Shown: positions 1 to 10,694, counted from the stretch's first letter. The stretch: 64,000 nt of DNA from Dolomedes plantarius (GCA_907164885.2 OU015497.1:70526472-70590471), one strand, 5' to 3'. The notes: generated from the sequence alone by a model not told the origin. Made by a program: numbers and translations.

Positions 1-50
1 TTTTATTACCGCTTACCAAATTCGTCTAAAAAATGTGCGAACAGCGTCTG
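1..50 (-). mobile_element. Terminal fragment of a DD41D mariner-like element
   Basis: The first 50 bases, read on the minus strand, begin CAGACGCTGTTCGCACATTT and continue through TTTTAGACGAATTTGGTAAG. This matches, with a few substitutions, the left terminal inverted repeat and subterminal sequence of the mariner at 19597-20897. It is followed at 51-52 by TA, the expected target dinucleotide. The rest of the element lies outside the window. Only the match and the TA are seen; the coding part is unknown. Confidence 0.8.
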
Positions 51-70
51 TATATATATATATATATATA
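51..70. repeat. (TA)n microsatellite
   Basis: Short pure TA run immediately next to the mariner end, so its first TA may also be the target site duplication. Confidence 0.9.
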
Positions 71-807
71 ATGAAAACATTTTTAGATATGTCTTTTCAT
101 TTTTCCCAATAATTTTATTAATATTGTATCATTAGTTTTTTCTATTCAATTAATGATTTCAAGCTACAGTTTTCAAAAAAGATGAGATCGTCACCATTTT
201 CATCGAAATGACTATCATTTATTCTTAGTTGAATATGTTCTATTTTATGTGTCTTATCTAAATGCTACACAATCTCAGGTACATTTCCCTCGTGAATTAT
301 CCCTATTGTTTAAAGTATATTTTGAATTACTGAAATCTTTATAATTTTTGTTATTCATCATCACGAACAGTAATGAACTGAAACCTTCAATAAAGATATG
401 GATCTATGTGACAAAACTTGAAACGTGATCATTTACCTTGAACCTTACAGATACGAGTGACTCAATGATTTTGCATCAGATAGGCAAGTTTTATTAAAAT
501 CTAATTCCCATAAGTACGTGACTACAGAGGCAGTAAGTTCAATCCTGAATAACAATTTTCACGTATCTCGGAGATAAAGCACGCTTGGTGTATTGTTAAG
601 TAAAACAGTGAATGTACTCGTAGAGCTAAAATGATATTGTCTAATAAAATATTTAGTTTTGTCAAACTATATTAACAGAGCTATGTTTTCCAAAGTTTAC
701 CGCGTTTTCAAAGATAACGGTGTTAAAACATAATTTTAGAGTCAAAACATAATTTTAATGTTGAATGATTTAAATTTATTTCCACAGCACGTTTCTCGAA
801 GAAATAA

Positions 808-809
<2 letters not shown>
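71..809. other. AT-rich interval, nothing recognised
   Basis: No reading frame, inverted repeat or RNA gene could be supported here. Confidence 0.6.
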
Positions 810-885
<76 letters not shown>

Positions 886-887
886 TA

Positions 888-924
<37 letters not shown>
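810..924. repeat. (TA)n microsatellite array
   Basis: About 115 bases of TA with two short TATTATA interruptions. Isoleucine-tyrosine frames across it are artefacts of the repeat. Confidence 0.95.
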
Positions 925-927
<3 letters not shown>

Positions 928-3269
928 CTTGTAATTAATATTCTTGATTGTTAATACACTGTGACATTGTCTCAATTATTCCACGTAATTATTACTTATA
1001 TATGCATGTGATGCCCCTTTCCTACCACTTAACACGTCATCTATCTGCGAAATCTTGATCTGAGTGTTCTCATAAAAGTTTAAGATAAGAGGCCATAAAG
1101 TACTACTAATGTGCGGTGTTTGACGTTATAGAACGCATAAATCGGAGAGTGTTTCGATGGCTCTTTATATTTTGACACTATAGAGACGGCTGGAATCTCA
1201 TAAACTTCGAACACTTTCCAGTACTACAAACGCCAGAGAAATCCCTTTGAATTCACAAACAATATAAAGATAGATGGCAAGAGTCCACGAGGCTGAGAAT
1301 TGTTGTGGAGTACCAGAGAGAGAGACTGAGAGAGAGCTCTCCCAGACGGACGCCTTGTAGGCCGGAGGTATCTTGGATCCCGAAAGGCCAACCCGATGAT
1401 CTAACTAAATATTTTTACTTGCTGTACATGCTTGCTTTAAATGTAGTAGTTGTAGTATGTTAACGTGTTGTAGTAAATAGTTGAAGCGAAAGGCTTACCT
1501 TATTACTGACTACGGTACAACATGAATGTGAAATTGACATGTTTATGTGAAATTTAAGTACAACCTCTAGATTCAATGTCAAGAAAATTCTGTCAAAGAA
1601 ATAGTATCATTATTGAACCTTTGAAATAATAATAAAAGAGGATGATGAACATCAACTTGGATGTATTGTGAAATGAACAAAGATAGAATGTTTGAAATTA
1701 TTGTATGATGAACACACATTTGAAATTTATGTTTAGTAGGGTAAAACATATTTATTAAGAATTTATAGCACAAATGCACATATATTCATATACCATAAAG
1801 GGGTACTTTCCCGAAATTAAAAGAAAAAAATCTAATGGTATAATAAGTGAAAAAAAATCCTCTGGAAGTAATTTACGTTAATCGTGAAAACTCTTATGTT
1901 ATCAACGGAATATTCCTAGAGAATGCAAAAACACAAAGAAAAGATCTATTAAATACGCTAAGAAGTCCTTTTCTCTTCGAAATGAGTATATTCTCAGTAA
2001 TTCTTTATGTTCCTCTTCTAGCTGCACTTCATAGGAACACTTTTATCTCTTGAGAGAAATGTTTCTCTCGAAACTTTATGATTAGCTATTTTATTTAACT
2101 TTGGAACTAAACAAAAGCGAATGTTACGAAATTGCATTAGCTAAATTGCAGTAAGACAGGACTTTTTATGTATATTTCACTCATTGCTATATCCATAACA
2201 ATACGCATAAATATCATATACACCATTAAATTCATGATATCTTTTACACTTGTTACGATTGATAAATCATACGCAGGATTTCCAATAATTCATTACTTAA
2301 TAAATTAATATATTCCATTAGATTCGCTGTAAAAAATAAACTAACTATTCCAAATAAACCTCGGAAGAAGATTTAAGATTTTAGGGATAAAATGCTGAAG
2401 AAATGGAAAGAATTCAAGTAGATACTTAGCAAACGTTTATTCAGTAGATCAACGCCATTTCAGTATACACCGTAGAATTTGCATATTACTCATTTATATA
2501 TTCCTAAATCTTCACATAAATTGAAAGTTCCAACTAAAGTCACGATATATCAAGTGTACTCCAAATGTCAGAATATTAACCATCTAATTTTAAGTTAAAT
2601 ATTCGAAATTCTCTGTCACAGCAAAGTGAAAATTTCAAAATAATTCCTAGAATTTACATTTCCTATTTCTAGAATAAAACGCTAAAAAATTAAAAGAATT
2701 CCAAGCACATATCCTCTGACAACCTGTATTTCAATATCAATCTGTTATTTCAATTTAAGCTGAGGAATACAAAATAACGTTGAGGATATAAATTGCGTGA
2801 TCTGTAGGAGTTCAGAGGTAATATTTCCTAACAATCTTTCTCAGGAATTTCGTTGTACCCTTCTCACGATAGCGTACGTATCTCTATTTAGCTCCAGTCA
2901 GTTAACATGGAACATGTCTTCTCAGATTGTCGTGACAAAATCTGCTTCTGCCAGGGATAAAGGTGTACTGGATAGAGGTTGAAAATTTTGTCGTCCGTAC
3001 TGCACTCGTGATACAAGCATAAAAAAATCAATCGCTTGCCGTCGTTCGCTAATCAGCTATTAACCCCTGAACTCCAGAACATTGGGTGGTTTACGACTTA
3101 TTCTTGAAATCAGAGTAGTTTCCTTCTTTCGATCGGGCGCAGGCAAATAATTAAGCCCAAAACTTCTAAGTTGTTGAATGGATATCTTCGGCACTGACAT
3201 TGTAGATTGTTTATAACATTTGTTTATATCGGCTTGTACGTTTCCTTTTTTTCTTACGAATCAAAACTA

Positions 3270-3273
<4 letters not shown>
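925..3273. other. AT-rich interval without recognised genes
   Basis: About 2.3 kb with no frame resembling a known protein. Positions 1280-1400 are locally GC-richer (GA-rich tract around 1315-1340, then CCCGAAAGGCCAACCCG) and could be part of a decayed element, but no match could be assigned. The frames of 60-70 codons present have no domain or composition suggesting a gene. Confidence 0.5.

Positions 3274-3334
<61 letters not shown>
3274..3334. repeat. (TA)n microsatellite
   Basis: About 60 bases of pure TA that abut the truncated 5' side of the Tigger relic. Confidence 0.95.
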
Positions 3335-3336
<2 letters not shown>

Positions 3337-4747
3337 GCGCTTAACTGTTTTATTATGTACTAATGCCGACGGAAGTGAGAAATTAACGTCTTTTGTGATC
3401 GGTAGAGCAAAGGAACCACGGTATTTCAATAATATGAAAAGTTTACCTACGGATTACACTTCGAATAAAAAGTCGTGGATGACTCAATCGCTGTTTGAAG
3501 ATTTTCTTCGAAAACTGGATAAAAAAAATGCGACTACAAAAGCAGATAATCATTTTCTTTTATTAATAACTGCGCCTCTCATGTGGATCTTAAATTGAAA
3601 AATGTGCGAGTATTAATTTTTTCCAACAAACTTCACTAGGCAATTTCAACCTTTTGGATCTAGGAATTATCCAATCATTTAAATCACATTACAGAAAACA
3701 ACTGGTTAGGAAATCCCTTATTTTAATTGGTTCCGGTGACCTGCATGATGCATCTACAGCAAAGATAAATGTTCTGGAAGCTCTGAATTTGATTTCTGCA
3801 GCGTGGGACAGTGTCGACAAAAAATGCATTACCAATGTGTTTATTAAAGCAGGCTACTCGGAATCCAACGAAGGAATTAGCTCTCCACCTTGATATTACA
3901 ATGAAACGGAAGAAGATTGCTTGGCTGGAGGTGAAAATCTTCCGAAAGTCGATGACGCGTTTATCAACTGCGACGCACATCTCATCACTTCAAAAATTCC
4001 TTCGGTATCTAATTTAAAGCTGCTATGTACTAAGCAAAAAATCGTATTTCCCTTTTCCTCTTCTTGCAGACTCTTGTGGTGAGAGGAGTCCAGTTGACAG
4101 TTCGAGAATTCCACCCCCCTTAGGATTGACATTTTGATGGATTGTAAGGGCTCTCTCTCCATAGGAGGGTTAAGCGCTGCCCCGAAATTTTTTATTTAAA
4201 ATATATATTTGTCAACTATTTACAGGTACATAAATGCTGATACTCAAATAAAATTGGTATTGTCAGATAGCCTGAACATTTTTGCAAAGCCCTACAGGAT
4301 TCATTTTAGAAATTTCGTCCACCGAAGGAATTTATTAGAGTTTAAAACACACTATACCAGATTTTTACCCGAATAATTTAAATTTTAAACTATTAACTGC
4401 ATTTTTTTAAAAAAATGAAATGTTTACAAATGTAAAATTTCTTTCTATATGACCGAATACAATTTTAAAAAAAAAATCTTTGAATCCAAGTCGGCAATCA
4501 GTGGACAAATTTTCTTCCTAGGTTAACATTGAGCTGAACGAATCCAATGGTTTAGTACATAGGTGCCTTAATGCCCGCTTCCGATGATAGTGGTGATGAA
4601 GATGAAGAAGAAATGACGGATGTTGTAGTACCCAAAGCTGATCAAGCGATTCAAAGCATAAAAAATCTAAAACAATTTTTAGTTTCGAATGTATACCAAG
4701 AAGCAAATTTGCAAAAACTGGTTAGTATTGAACGTTCTGAAGTTTAA
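3335..4747 (+). pseudogene. Tigger/pogo-family transposase pseudogene
   Basis: Three blocks resemble the C-terminal half of pogo/Tigger transposases (DDE_1 catalytic fold). Block 1 (3335-3540) contains SDG-like ADGSEKLTSFVIG, a cysteine- and proline-poor version of the family segment around the catalytic core, then SLPTDYTSNKKSWMT. Block 2, after at least two frameshifts near 3545-3655, contains LGIIQSFKSHYRKQL and STAKINVLEALNLISAAWDS, both characteristic of this family. Block 3 (4573-4747) is an acidic tail beginning ASDDSGDEDEEEMTD and ending at a TAA/TAG-type stop, separated by the inserted MITE. The N-terminal DNA-binding domain is absent. Clearly non-functional; family call is from recognition of these motifs, not a search. 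Confidence 0.75.
4174..4567. mobile_element. TTAA-flanked MITE, copy 1 (degraded)
   Basis: Shares its interior with copies at 27270-27886 and 57240-57663 (for example CAACTATTTACAGGTACATA and ATTCATTTTAGAAATTTCGT). TTAA occurs directly at both edges (4170-4173 and 4568-4571). Its left inverted repeat is degenerate; the right one reads on the minus strand GGCACCTATGTACTAAACC. No coding capacity. Confidence 0.65.
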
Positions 4748-4926
4748 ATTATATTTAAATGCAAAAAACAAGTAAAGATTACACATTTTTTTCCAATATT
4801 TCATCCGGTAAGTGTCAATTTTTGAGCATCATGCTTAGATATTTTTTAACCTTCCTTTCACGTTTTCCCGTTTCGTACGTTTTTTACCGCTGGTCCCATG
4901 AAAAACATAAAATTTTTGTTCCACTG

Positions 4927-5459
4927 TATATATAATAAAAAACTCGGTTACACTCACGTTTCATAATGGTGCATATTCCAAAGTAATTCCCACTTGCCTG
5001 AAATTCACAGGTAATGGAAATTTGTATTTCGGAGGAGCCCGTAATCCCTAGAGGGAGCGTCCCAGGTGGCAGATAGGGGACTGCCTCCACTGGAATTTCC
5101 ATTGGGTGGTAGATGGGATATGAACAGACAAGTAGAAGTCCAAACTCTTTTGAGACAATGGCACTCCTTTTCTATGGATAGTGCATTATATTTTCTTGTT
5201 TCTTTTTTTTTTTTCTTTTTTTTCTTTTTCTTCTGCTCTATTACTGGACACGTCAATTACAACAACAGCCATGGAAATTTGTATAACTAATATAGGAGAG
5301 TCAAGAAAATTTAAACTAAATTATTTGTCGTTATCCCCAAATTATTCGTTAGTGGCAGTGACAATCATGTTGAAAATAAATTATTTTTGATATCTTCAAA
5401 TGTAGTGTAACGTTCAATTAATTTTAAATAAACTAATCACTAATTTTCAATAAAAAAAT
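4927..5459. other. Interval with pyrimidine tract, no gene
   Basis: Holds a GC-richer patch (5030-5130) and a long T-rich tract at about 5200-5235. The patch followed by the T-run resembles the 3' end of a retroposed sequence, but no family could be named. Confidence 0.4.
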
Positions 5460-5625
<166 letters not shown>

Positions 5626-6559
5626 TAAGGTGATTTCTTTTTAGACTGACACTACTCACAGCCCTCTGTAGCACGATCTATAAGCCGGAATTCCACAAAA
5701 TTGATAGAGGGACTAAGGACGACACGGGAAAGAGTTTCCGAAAAAAGTTCCAAAAGTCGCCGATAGGGGAAAATATGGCGCTTTTGTTGTCGACACACCC
5801 GAGAATTTGCATATAAAAGGCAAGTAAAATACCAAAATACAAATTCACGACTATGTAGTCGACAGCACAGTTAGTATTTCGGGCTATAAAGATAAGAGAT
5901 GAATACCGAAAAAGTTGTACGCAGACAAATGAATAACAAAGGAATTTCACTGCAACACCACTTTATGCAGCAAGTTCACTTCTCCCTCCTTCAATGTGCC
6001 CACAGTTCTGGCGGATGACACATTGTATCCTGAACACTGCGTTCTCAACGGCCAAGCGTAACATTTCATCAGGAATGTTCATCAAAGTCCAGGTTATGTT
6101 GTACTTTTGGGCCGCTAACTTCGAGTCTCAACCAAGATAAACCCTAGACTTTATATAACCCCACAGAAAAATGTCACATGAGTTAGGTCCGAGGAGCGAG
6201 ATGGCCATACAAGTGGTAAAAAGCGACTGATGAACCTTTCATCTGTAAAGCATAGGCGAAATAAACTCCCCACCGATCTTTAGAGCCCAAAATAATGGCG
6301 CTGCTGTCGACTCCGTAGTAATTAGGAATTTGCAGTTTGATGTTTTACTTGCATTTTGTGCAAATTCTCGGGTGCGCCGACCACAACACGGCCATATCTT
6401 CCCCTATCGGCGACTTTTGAAACTAATTTTTTTTTTTCAGGGAAACATTTTCCCATGTCGTCTTTAGTCCCTCTATCACTTTTGGTGGAATTGCTGCTGA
6501 TAGATCGCGCGCTACAGATGGCTCTGAAAAAATGTTACTTTAAAAAAAATCACCCTGTA
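5626..6559 (-). mobile_element. Decayed long-TIR Tc1/mariner-superfamily element
   Basis: Inverted repeats of about 200 bases flank the unit: the left begins AGGTGATTTCTTTTTAGAC and the right, read inward on the minus strand, CAGGGTGATTTTTTTTAAAG. Both continue through a shared segment (GTCGCCGATAGGGGAA on the left strand) and GAGAATTTGCA. TA lies at both edges (5626-5627, 6558-6559). Between the arms the minus strand at about 6300-5960 translates, with stops, into a remnant resembling the SPDLTPCDFFLWGY region of IS630/mariner-type transposases (here RSSDLTHVTFFCGVI). Non-autonomous and old. Confidence 0.65.
5960..6300 (-). pseudogene. IS630/mariner-type transposase C-terminal remnant
   Basis: Minus-strand translation shows WPSRSSDLTHVTFFCGVI followed by a stop and SLGFILVETRS, recalling the conserved third catalytic motif and downstream helix of this superfamily. 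Several stop codons interrupt the frame, the catalytic aspartate in the CDF-like motif is changed, and the N-terminal two thirds are missing. Located centrally between the inverted repeats of its host element, which supports the assignment. Confidence 0.5.
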
Positions 6560-6570
6560 TATATATATAT

Positions 6571-7680
6571 CCACTAAAAAAAACTTTTTAAAGGTAAAAA
6601 AACTCCAAGCTTCAAAACAAAAGTTATGACTAAAAAATGGTGTGATATCAAATATCCAAGCTTATTAAGTTCTGGTACTTAATTTCCTAATCACGATTTT
6701 TTCACATCTAAGTGAAGGGCTTAAGCATGACTTGTTGATAGAAACCCTTCTTCCCTAGACCAACCTCATCATAACCTGTTTCAGAAAATTTAAGTTTTAA
6801 ATATTTATACATACCAGGCTTGTCGACCGTCTTTTCGTATTTGGAATAAATAAATTCTGTCTGTTGAAACGTCGAAAGTATGTTATTTAGTTGCATAAAT
6901 TATTCATTTTAGTTATTTATGCAAAATATGTGTGTCCTATTATTTGGTTACTTTTAAAATGTATGTAGAAGCAATTTTAAGATGGTCATGAATTATTCTA
7001 TAAATTTGAAATTTATTTTCACATTGCAATTGGGCAAAGTAACTCCAAAGCATGGTATTCATATTCTATGTTGTTTAATGCAAAATTTTTTTTCTTTCGG
7101 GAATGACAACATTATTTATTATTTTTCCTTCTAGCTAACTGTTTGTTTTGTTTGACATCATGCATTAACTTCAAATAGAAGACTGATTAAAATGATTAAT
7201 ATCCCATTAAAAATCTGTTAAGAAATGTAATTGAGTCCCAGTGCTTAATAAAATTGGATATAACACTATTTATTTGTCGTACCTTTTGTCAGAATGATGC
7301 TATACACATAATGTCTAAGAGAGCACCGAAGTGCGCAGTTAATATCTGAAATTGATGTTTTAAATTCACATAAACTATTTTTTTCTTTTTTGCTTTCTGT
7401 TATTTTAATGATTTTATTTTTAAGACGGCCGCCAAGCCTGGTATGTATAAATATTTAAAACTTAAATTTTCTGAAACAGGTTATGATGAGTTTGGTCTAG
7501 GGAAGAAGGGTTTCCATCAACAAGTCATGCTTAAGCCCTTCACTTAGATGTGAAAAATTCGTGATTAGGAAATTAAATACCAGAACTTAATCTTTGATAT
7601 TTGATATCACACCATTTTTTAGTCATAACTTTTGTTTTGAAGCTTGGCGTTTATTTACTTTTTAAAAGTTTTTTTAGTGG
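6571..7680. mobile_element. Fold-back element, copy 1 (about 260-bp inverted repeats)
   Basis: Begins CCACTAAAAAAAACTTTTTA and ends with the inverted equivalent TTTTTTTAGTGG. The two arms (about 6571-6833 and 7423-7680) are near-perfect inverted copies; the unique middle is about 590 bases. Each arm contains an open stretch reading PGMYKYLKLKFSETGYDE and ending MLKPFT-stop. The same structure occurs at 17499-18570. No transposase inside. The left edge lies in a short TA run. Confidence 0.8.
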
Positions 7681-7940
7681 ATATCAGTTATTTTTTTTTG
7701 AAATAGGTAAATAACCATTCACAAACTGGGCTTTTGTAAGCAAACAGTTACCTGATACCTGGAGTCTCATCTTCAGTAACAAATGTGTCACTTTTTTAAC
7801 TTAATTTGAGCACTTTTTGTTTTTTCGAATCTCTGTAATAGGCCTGGTTTTTTTTCGTTTTAATTGTAATTTGGATGGCATTTTTCTATTCTAGTCAATC
7901 TTTATAAACATAATATTGAAATAAACACTATTTATACATC

Positions 7941-8870
7941 ACTAGCTGTTTGCCCGGCGTTGCCCGGGTATTTAATTATCTCAATTTTTTTGTTACACAG
8001 GAAAAGGAATGGATTCTACCTATAGTGTAAAATTTAAGTAATTTAATTTACAGGTATTTAAAAGTAAATACAGTATACAAATGATAAAGTAAAATTACAA
8101 ATTCATTCTATTATAAATTTAACTCAACTTGATTAAAAACAGCATTTTCAATTTCCTATATTCCCCTTAGTGACTCCGAAGCTATGGATTCGACACTACT
8201 ATCGGTCATTTTGGACATTTTATATTCACCGTTTCTCCCACCGCCTCCCCCCTCAATACTGAGGAGAGCTGAACTCTCAGTTAAACGGCATCGGAATTAT
8301 CCCTATTCATCTCAGCGACTCCGAAAACTATGAATTCGACATTGTTCTCGGTCATTTTGTACATTTTATATTCACCCTTTCTTCCCCCATGCCTCCCCCC
8401 AATGCGGGGGGGGTGAACTCTCACTTTAACGGCATCGAGAGTGTCCCTATTCATCTCAGCGATCCCGAAAACTATGTGTTCGACACTATTCTCGATCATT
8501 TTGGACATTTTATATTCACCCCTTCCCCCCCCTTCTCCCCTCAATGGTGAGGGGGGGGGGGGCTGATCTTGCCCTTAAGCGGCGTCGGAAGTGTCGTTAT
8601 TAATCTCAGTGACCCCGAAAACCCTTCGGCACTAATATTAGATTCGACACTAATATTAGTCGTTTTCGATTATTTTTATATGTTCCCCCTGCCCCCCTGA
8701 GGGGTGCTAGGTGTCATAGGGATATGCCACACTAAGGGTGTCTTCCCCCCCCCCCAGTGTTTCCCGTGGGAGCGTGAAAAACATCTGTACAAAATTTCAT
8801 CTCAATCGGATGGACCGTTGGGGAACGCATAAAGGAAACACACACAAACATTTTCTTTTATATATATAGA
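7941..8870 (+). mobile_element. ACTAGC/minisatellite element, copy A
   Basis: Starts ACTAGCTGTTTGCCCGGCG, where GCCCGGC and GCCCGGGT can pair as a hairpin. The middle (about 8160-8720) is a tandem array of four units of roughly 145 bases, each containing CTCAGYGAYYCCGAAAAC, a TTCGACAC-CTCGGTCATTTTGGACATT core and a C/G homopolymer linker. The 3' end is AAAATTTCATCTCAATCGGA followed by a GGACACACACAAACATTTT-type tail and TATATATAG. No protein is encoded. It may be a SINE-like retroposon or a Helitron-related non-autonomous element with central minisatellites; the sequence alone does not decide. Confidence 0.75.
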
Positions 8871-9552
8871 TTAATCATTTGCTATATGTATATTTTGTAT
8901 TCGTATATGTATATTTTACTGAGAAAATAATATATCTCTATTTTGCAAACCTACGTGGTTGTAGCAAAAAGTGAAATATGAATAATAATTAATCCATATC
9001 ATTTGAATTGAATGCTTAGTATTTTCTATGGACATATAAAACAAACAAAAAATTAGGACATACATATGCAAAACAATTAAAAATTCTCCTGCATACATCG
9101 AAGTCTTACGCGGGAATTGAACTCGCGCCGACGGCATGGAAGGCTAACGCCATAACCACTCAAAAACCGAGCGACAACGGCTAGTCTTCTATGATTGAAC
9201 GGTTGAAAAAATAGCGGTGCTGCTGAATAATGGTTGCCATTTTCGCGTACTATCGCCCTGAGATGCTAATTTTACAGTTTTATGCTAATTAAAGGTAGAA
9301 ATATTTATTTTTTTTAACTGAAACATATAAAAGATTTTAAGTTAGCGAATAACTTATCGAAGAAACCAAGCCTCAATCGAATCTGTTCAATATTAATCTC
9401 TATTGGTCTTCTTAAAGTGTTGACGAAAAATTTCTTGGCGATAATACGATTCTAGCAAAATACCTAACTTTACGGAAAATTAAAAATTCCATATCTCGGT
9501 TAATTTTTAACTTTGAAAGTTCATTTTTATCTCAATTTAAAGTATTCGAACT
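8871..9552 (-). repeat. 680-bp dispersed module with tRNA-like segment, copy 1
   Basis: Collinear with 21787-22463 over its whole length, including ATTTTCTATGGACAT, TTTTAAGTTAGCGAATAACT and CCATATCTCGGTTAATTTTT. It carries a tRNA-like sequence on the minus strand (about 9108-9175). It follows the ACTAGC element directly in both copies. No coding capacity. Confidence 0.7.
9108..9175 (-). repeat. tRNA-like (SINE-type) promoter segment, degraded
   Basis: Minus-strand sequence has an A-box-like GAGTGGTTATGGCG and a B-box-like GCGAGTTCAATTCCCGCG with intervening CCTTCCATGCC, resembling a tRNA-Gly(UCC) anticodon arm. No acceptor stem pairs, so it is a SINE or tRNA pseudogene rather than a tRNA gene. 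Confidence 0.55.
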
Positions 9553-10259
9553 ACGAGAGTACCATTGCTCTATACTCGCCATCGGGATGCACGTCTTGCC
9601 TGGGCAGGAGAGCACAGAGACTGGAGTGTAGAGGACTGGAAACGAGTAGCATGGAGTGATGAGTCTCGATTCCGACTACTTAACGCCGACTGGAGGCTGA
9701 GAATATGGCGACAGGCTCATGAAGCCATGGATCCTGCATGCCTCGATGGAACTGTACAAGGGCATGGTGGCTCAATCATGGTCTGAGGTGTTTTTTCCTG
9801 ACACAGTTTGGGATCTTTGGTGCGTGTACCAACCTCCCTCAATGCAATTCGGTACGTAGAGTTGCTGGGTGATCACCTCCATCCGTTTATGCTGTTCTGT
9901 TATCCGCACGGTAATGGAGTTTTCCAGCAAGACAACTGTACCTCTCACAAGTCCCGGTTGGCTACTGGCTGGTTGGATGAGCATTCCTCTGACTTCTCTG
10001 TCATGAATTGGCCACCTAGAAGCCCAGACTTAAATCCTATTGAGCATCTTTGGGATGTTTTGGAACAAGGCGTGAAAGGCCATCACACAGCACCAAAGAA
10101 CCTAACTGAATTATGAACAGTTTTAGCCAATATTTGGCAAGCCATTCCCATTTGGCAAGACATTGTTGAATCTATGCCTCATCGTGTGGCAGCCGTTATC
10201 AAGGCCAGATGAGGTCCAACTCGTTACTAGGTAGGTATCCCTAATTCAGTGGCACTTCA

Positions 10260-10260
<1 letters not shown>
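9553..10260 (+). mobile_element. DD36E Tc1-type transposon, 5'-truncated
   Basis: Carries the C-terminal two thirds of a transposase and ends GGCACTTCAGTG followed by TA (about 10259-10262), the right terminus. The 5' part and left terminus are missing; the preceding sequence is the 680-bp module. The right end is immediately followed by a TA array. Confidence 0.75.
9565..10230 (+). pseudogene. DD36E (Incomer-like) Tc1 transposase pseudogene
   Basis: One continuous frame encodes the catalytic domain: first aspartate in AWSDESRFRLL, second in FQQDNCTSHKS, glutamate in SPDLNPIEHLWD, with 36 residues between the last two. That spacing is the one reported for the DD36E group; the subgroup name is an inference. 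The C-terminus VAAVIKAR-GPTRY is typical. There is no frameshift but four in-frame TGA codons, three at positions normally tryptophan (MV-GVFS, FS-HSLG, EL-TVL). The helix-turn-helix N-terminus is missing. Non-functional by the standard code. Confidence 0.85.

Positions 10261-10261
<1 letters not shown>

Positions 10262-10326
<65 letters not shown>
10262..10326. repeat. (TA)n microsatellite
   Basis: About 65 bases of TA between the Tc1 terminus and the 5' LTR; any target duplication of the LTR element is hidden in it. Confidence 0.95.
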
Positions 10327-10333
<7 letters not shown>

Positions 10334-10694
10334 AAACTAGTAATTTCTTAATTCAACAATCTTAACATTTAAAAACTATTAATTCCTCACTTTACTATTC
10401 CAAATTACAAACCCTTTTTTAATTCCTTGAAATAGGTAATTTCCCTTGGGCATTCGTGTTAAAATCCAAGAGATATTCTAAATTTTAGCATTGTCATCCC
10501 AGTAAAACTTATATAGAAATCCCATAGTAATAGCCTTTGTAACCCCAGGCAATATTATTAAAGATGGCTGACTTTTTACCGAAATTAAGCTCGACGCGGC
10601 GTGGCTACCGAATTAGATCAGATCAGAGCATCAACAAATAACTTTTATCCAATCAAAATGTAAGTCACGCCTCTGTGTCACGTGATGGAATGAC

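Larger units (their letters stand above)
3335..4926 (+). mobile_element. Tigger/pogo-type DNA transposon, 5'-truncated
   Basis: Contains the decayed DDE_1-type transposase described separately. The right terminus is visible: minus-strand sequence from 4926 reads CAGTGGAACAAAAATTTTAT, a CAGTGGAAC start typical of Tigger/pogo termini, followed by TA at 4927-4928. The left terminus is missing and replaced by a (TA)n array. A TTAA-flanked MITE (4174-4567) sits inside, so the Tigger copy is older than that insertion. Confidence 0.75.
6571..9552. repeat. Compound repeat block, copy 1
   Basis: The ordered series fold-back unit, about 260-bp linker, ACTAGC/minisatellite element, and tRNA-like module is repeated collinearly at 17499-22463, where a mariner and an extra ACTAGC element are added. 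Similarity begins at CCACTAAAAA and stops at TTTAAAGTA(T/C)TCG, so the block behaves as one unit of about 3 kb. Confidence 0.75.
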
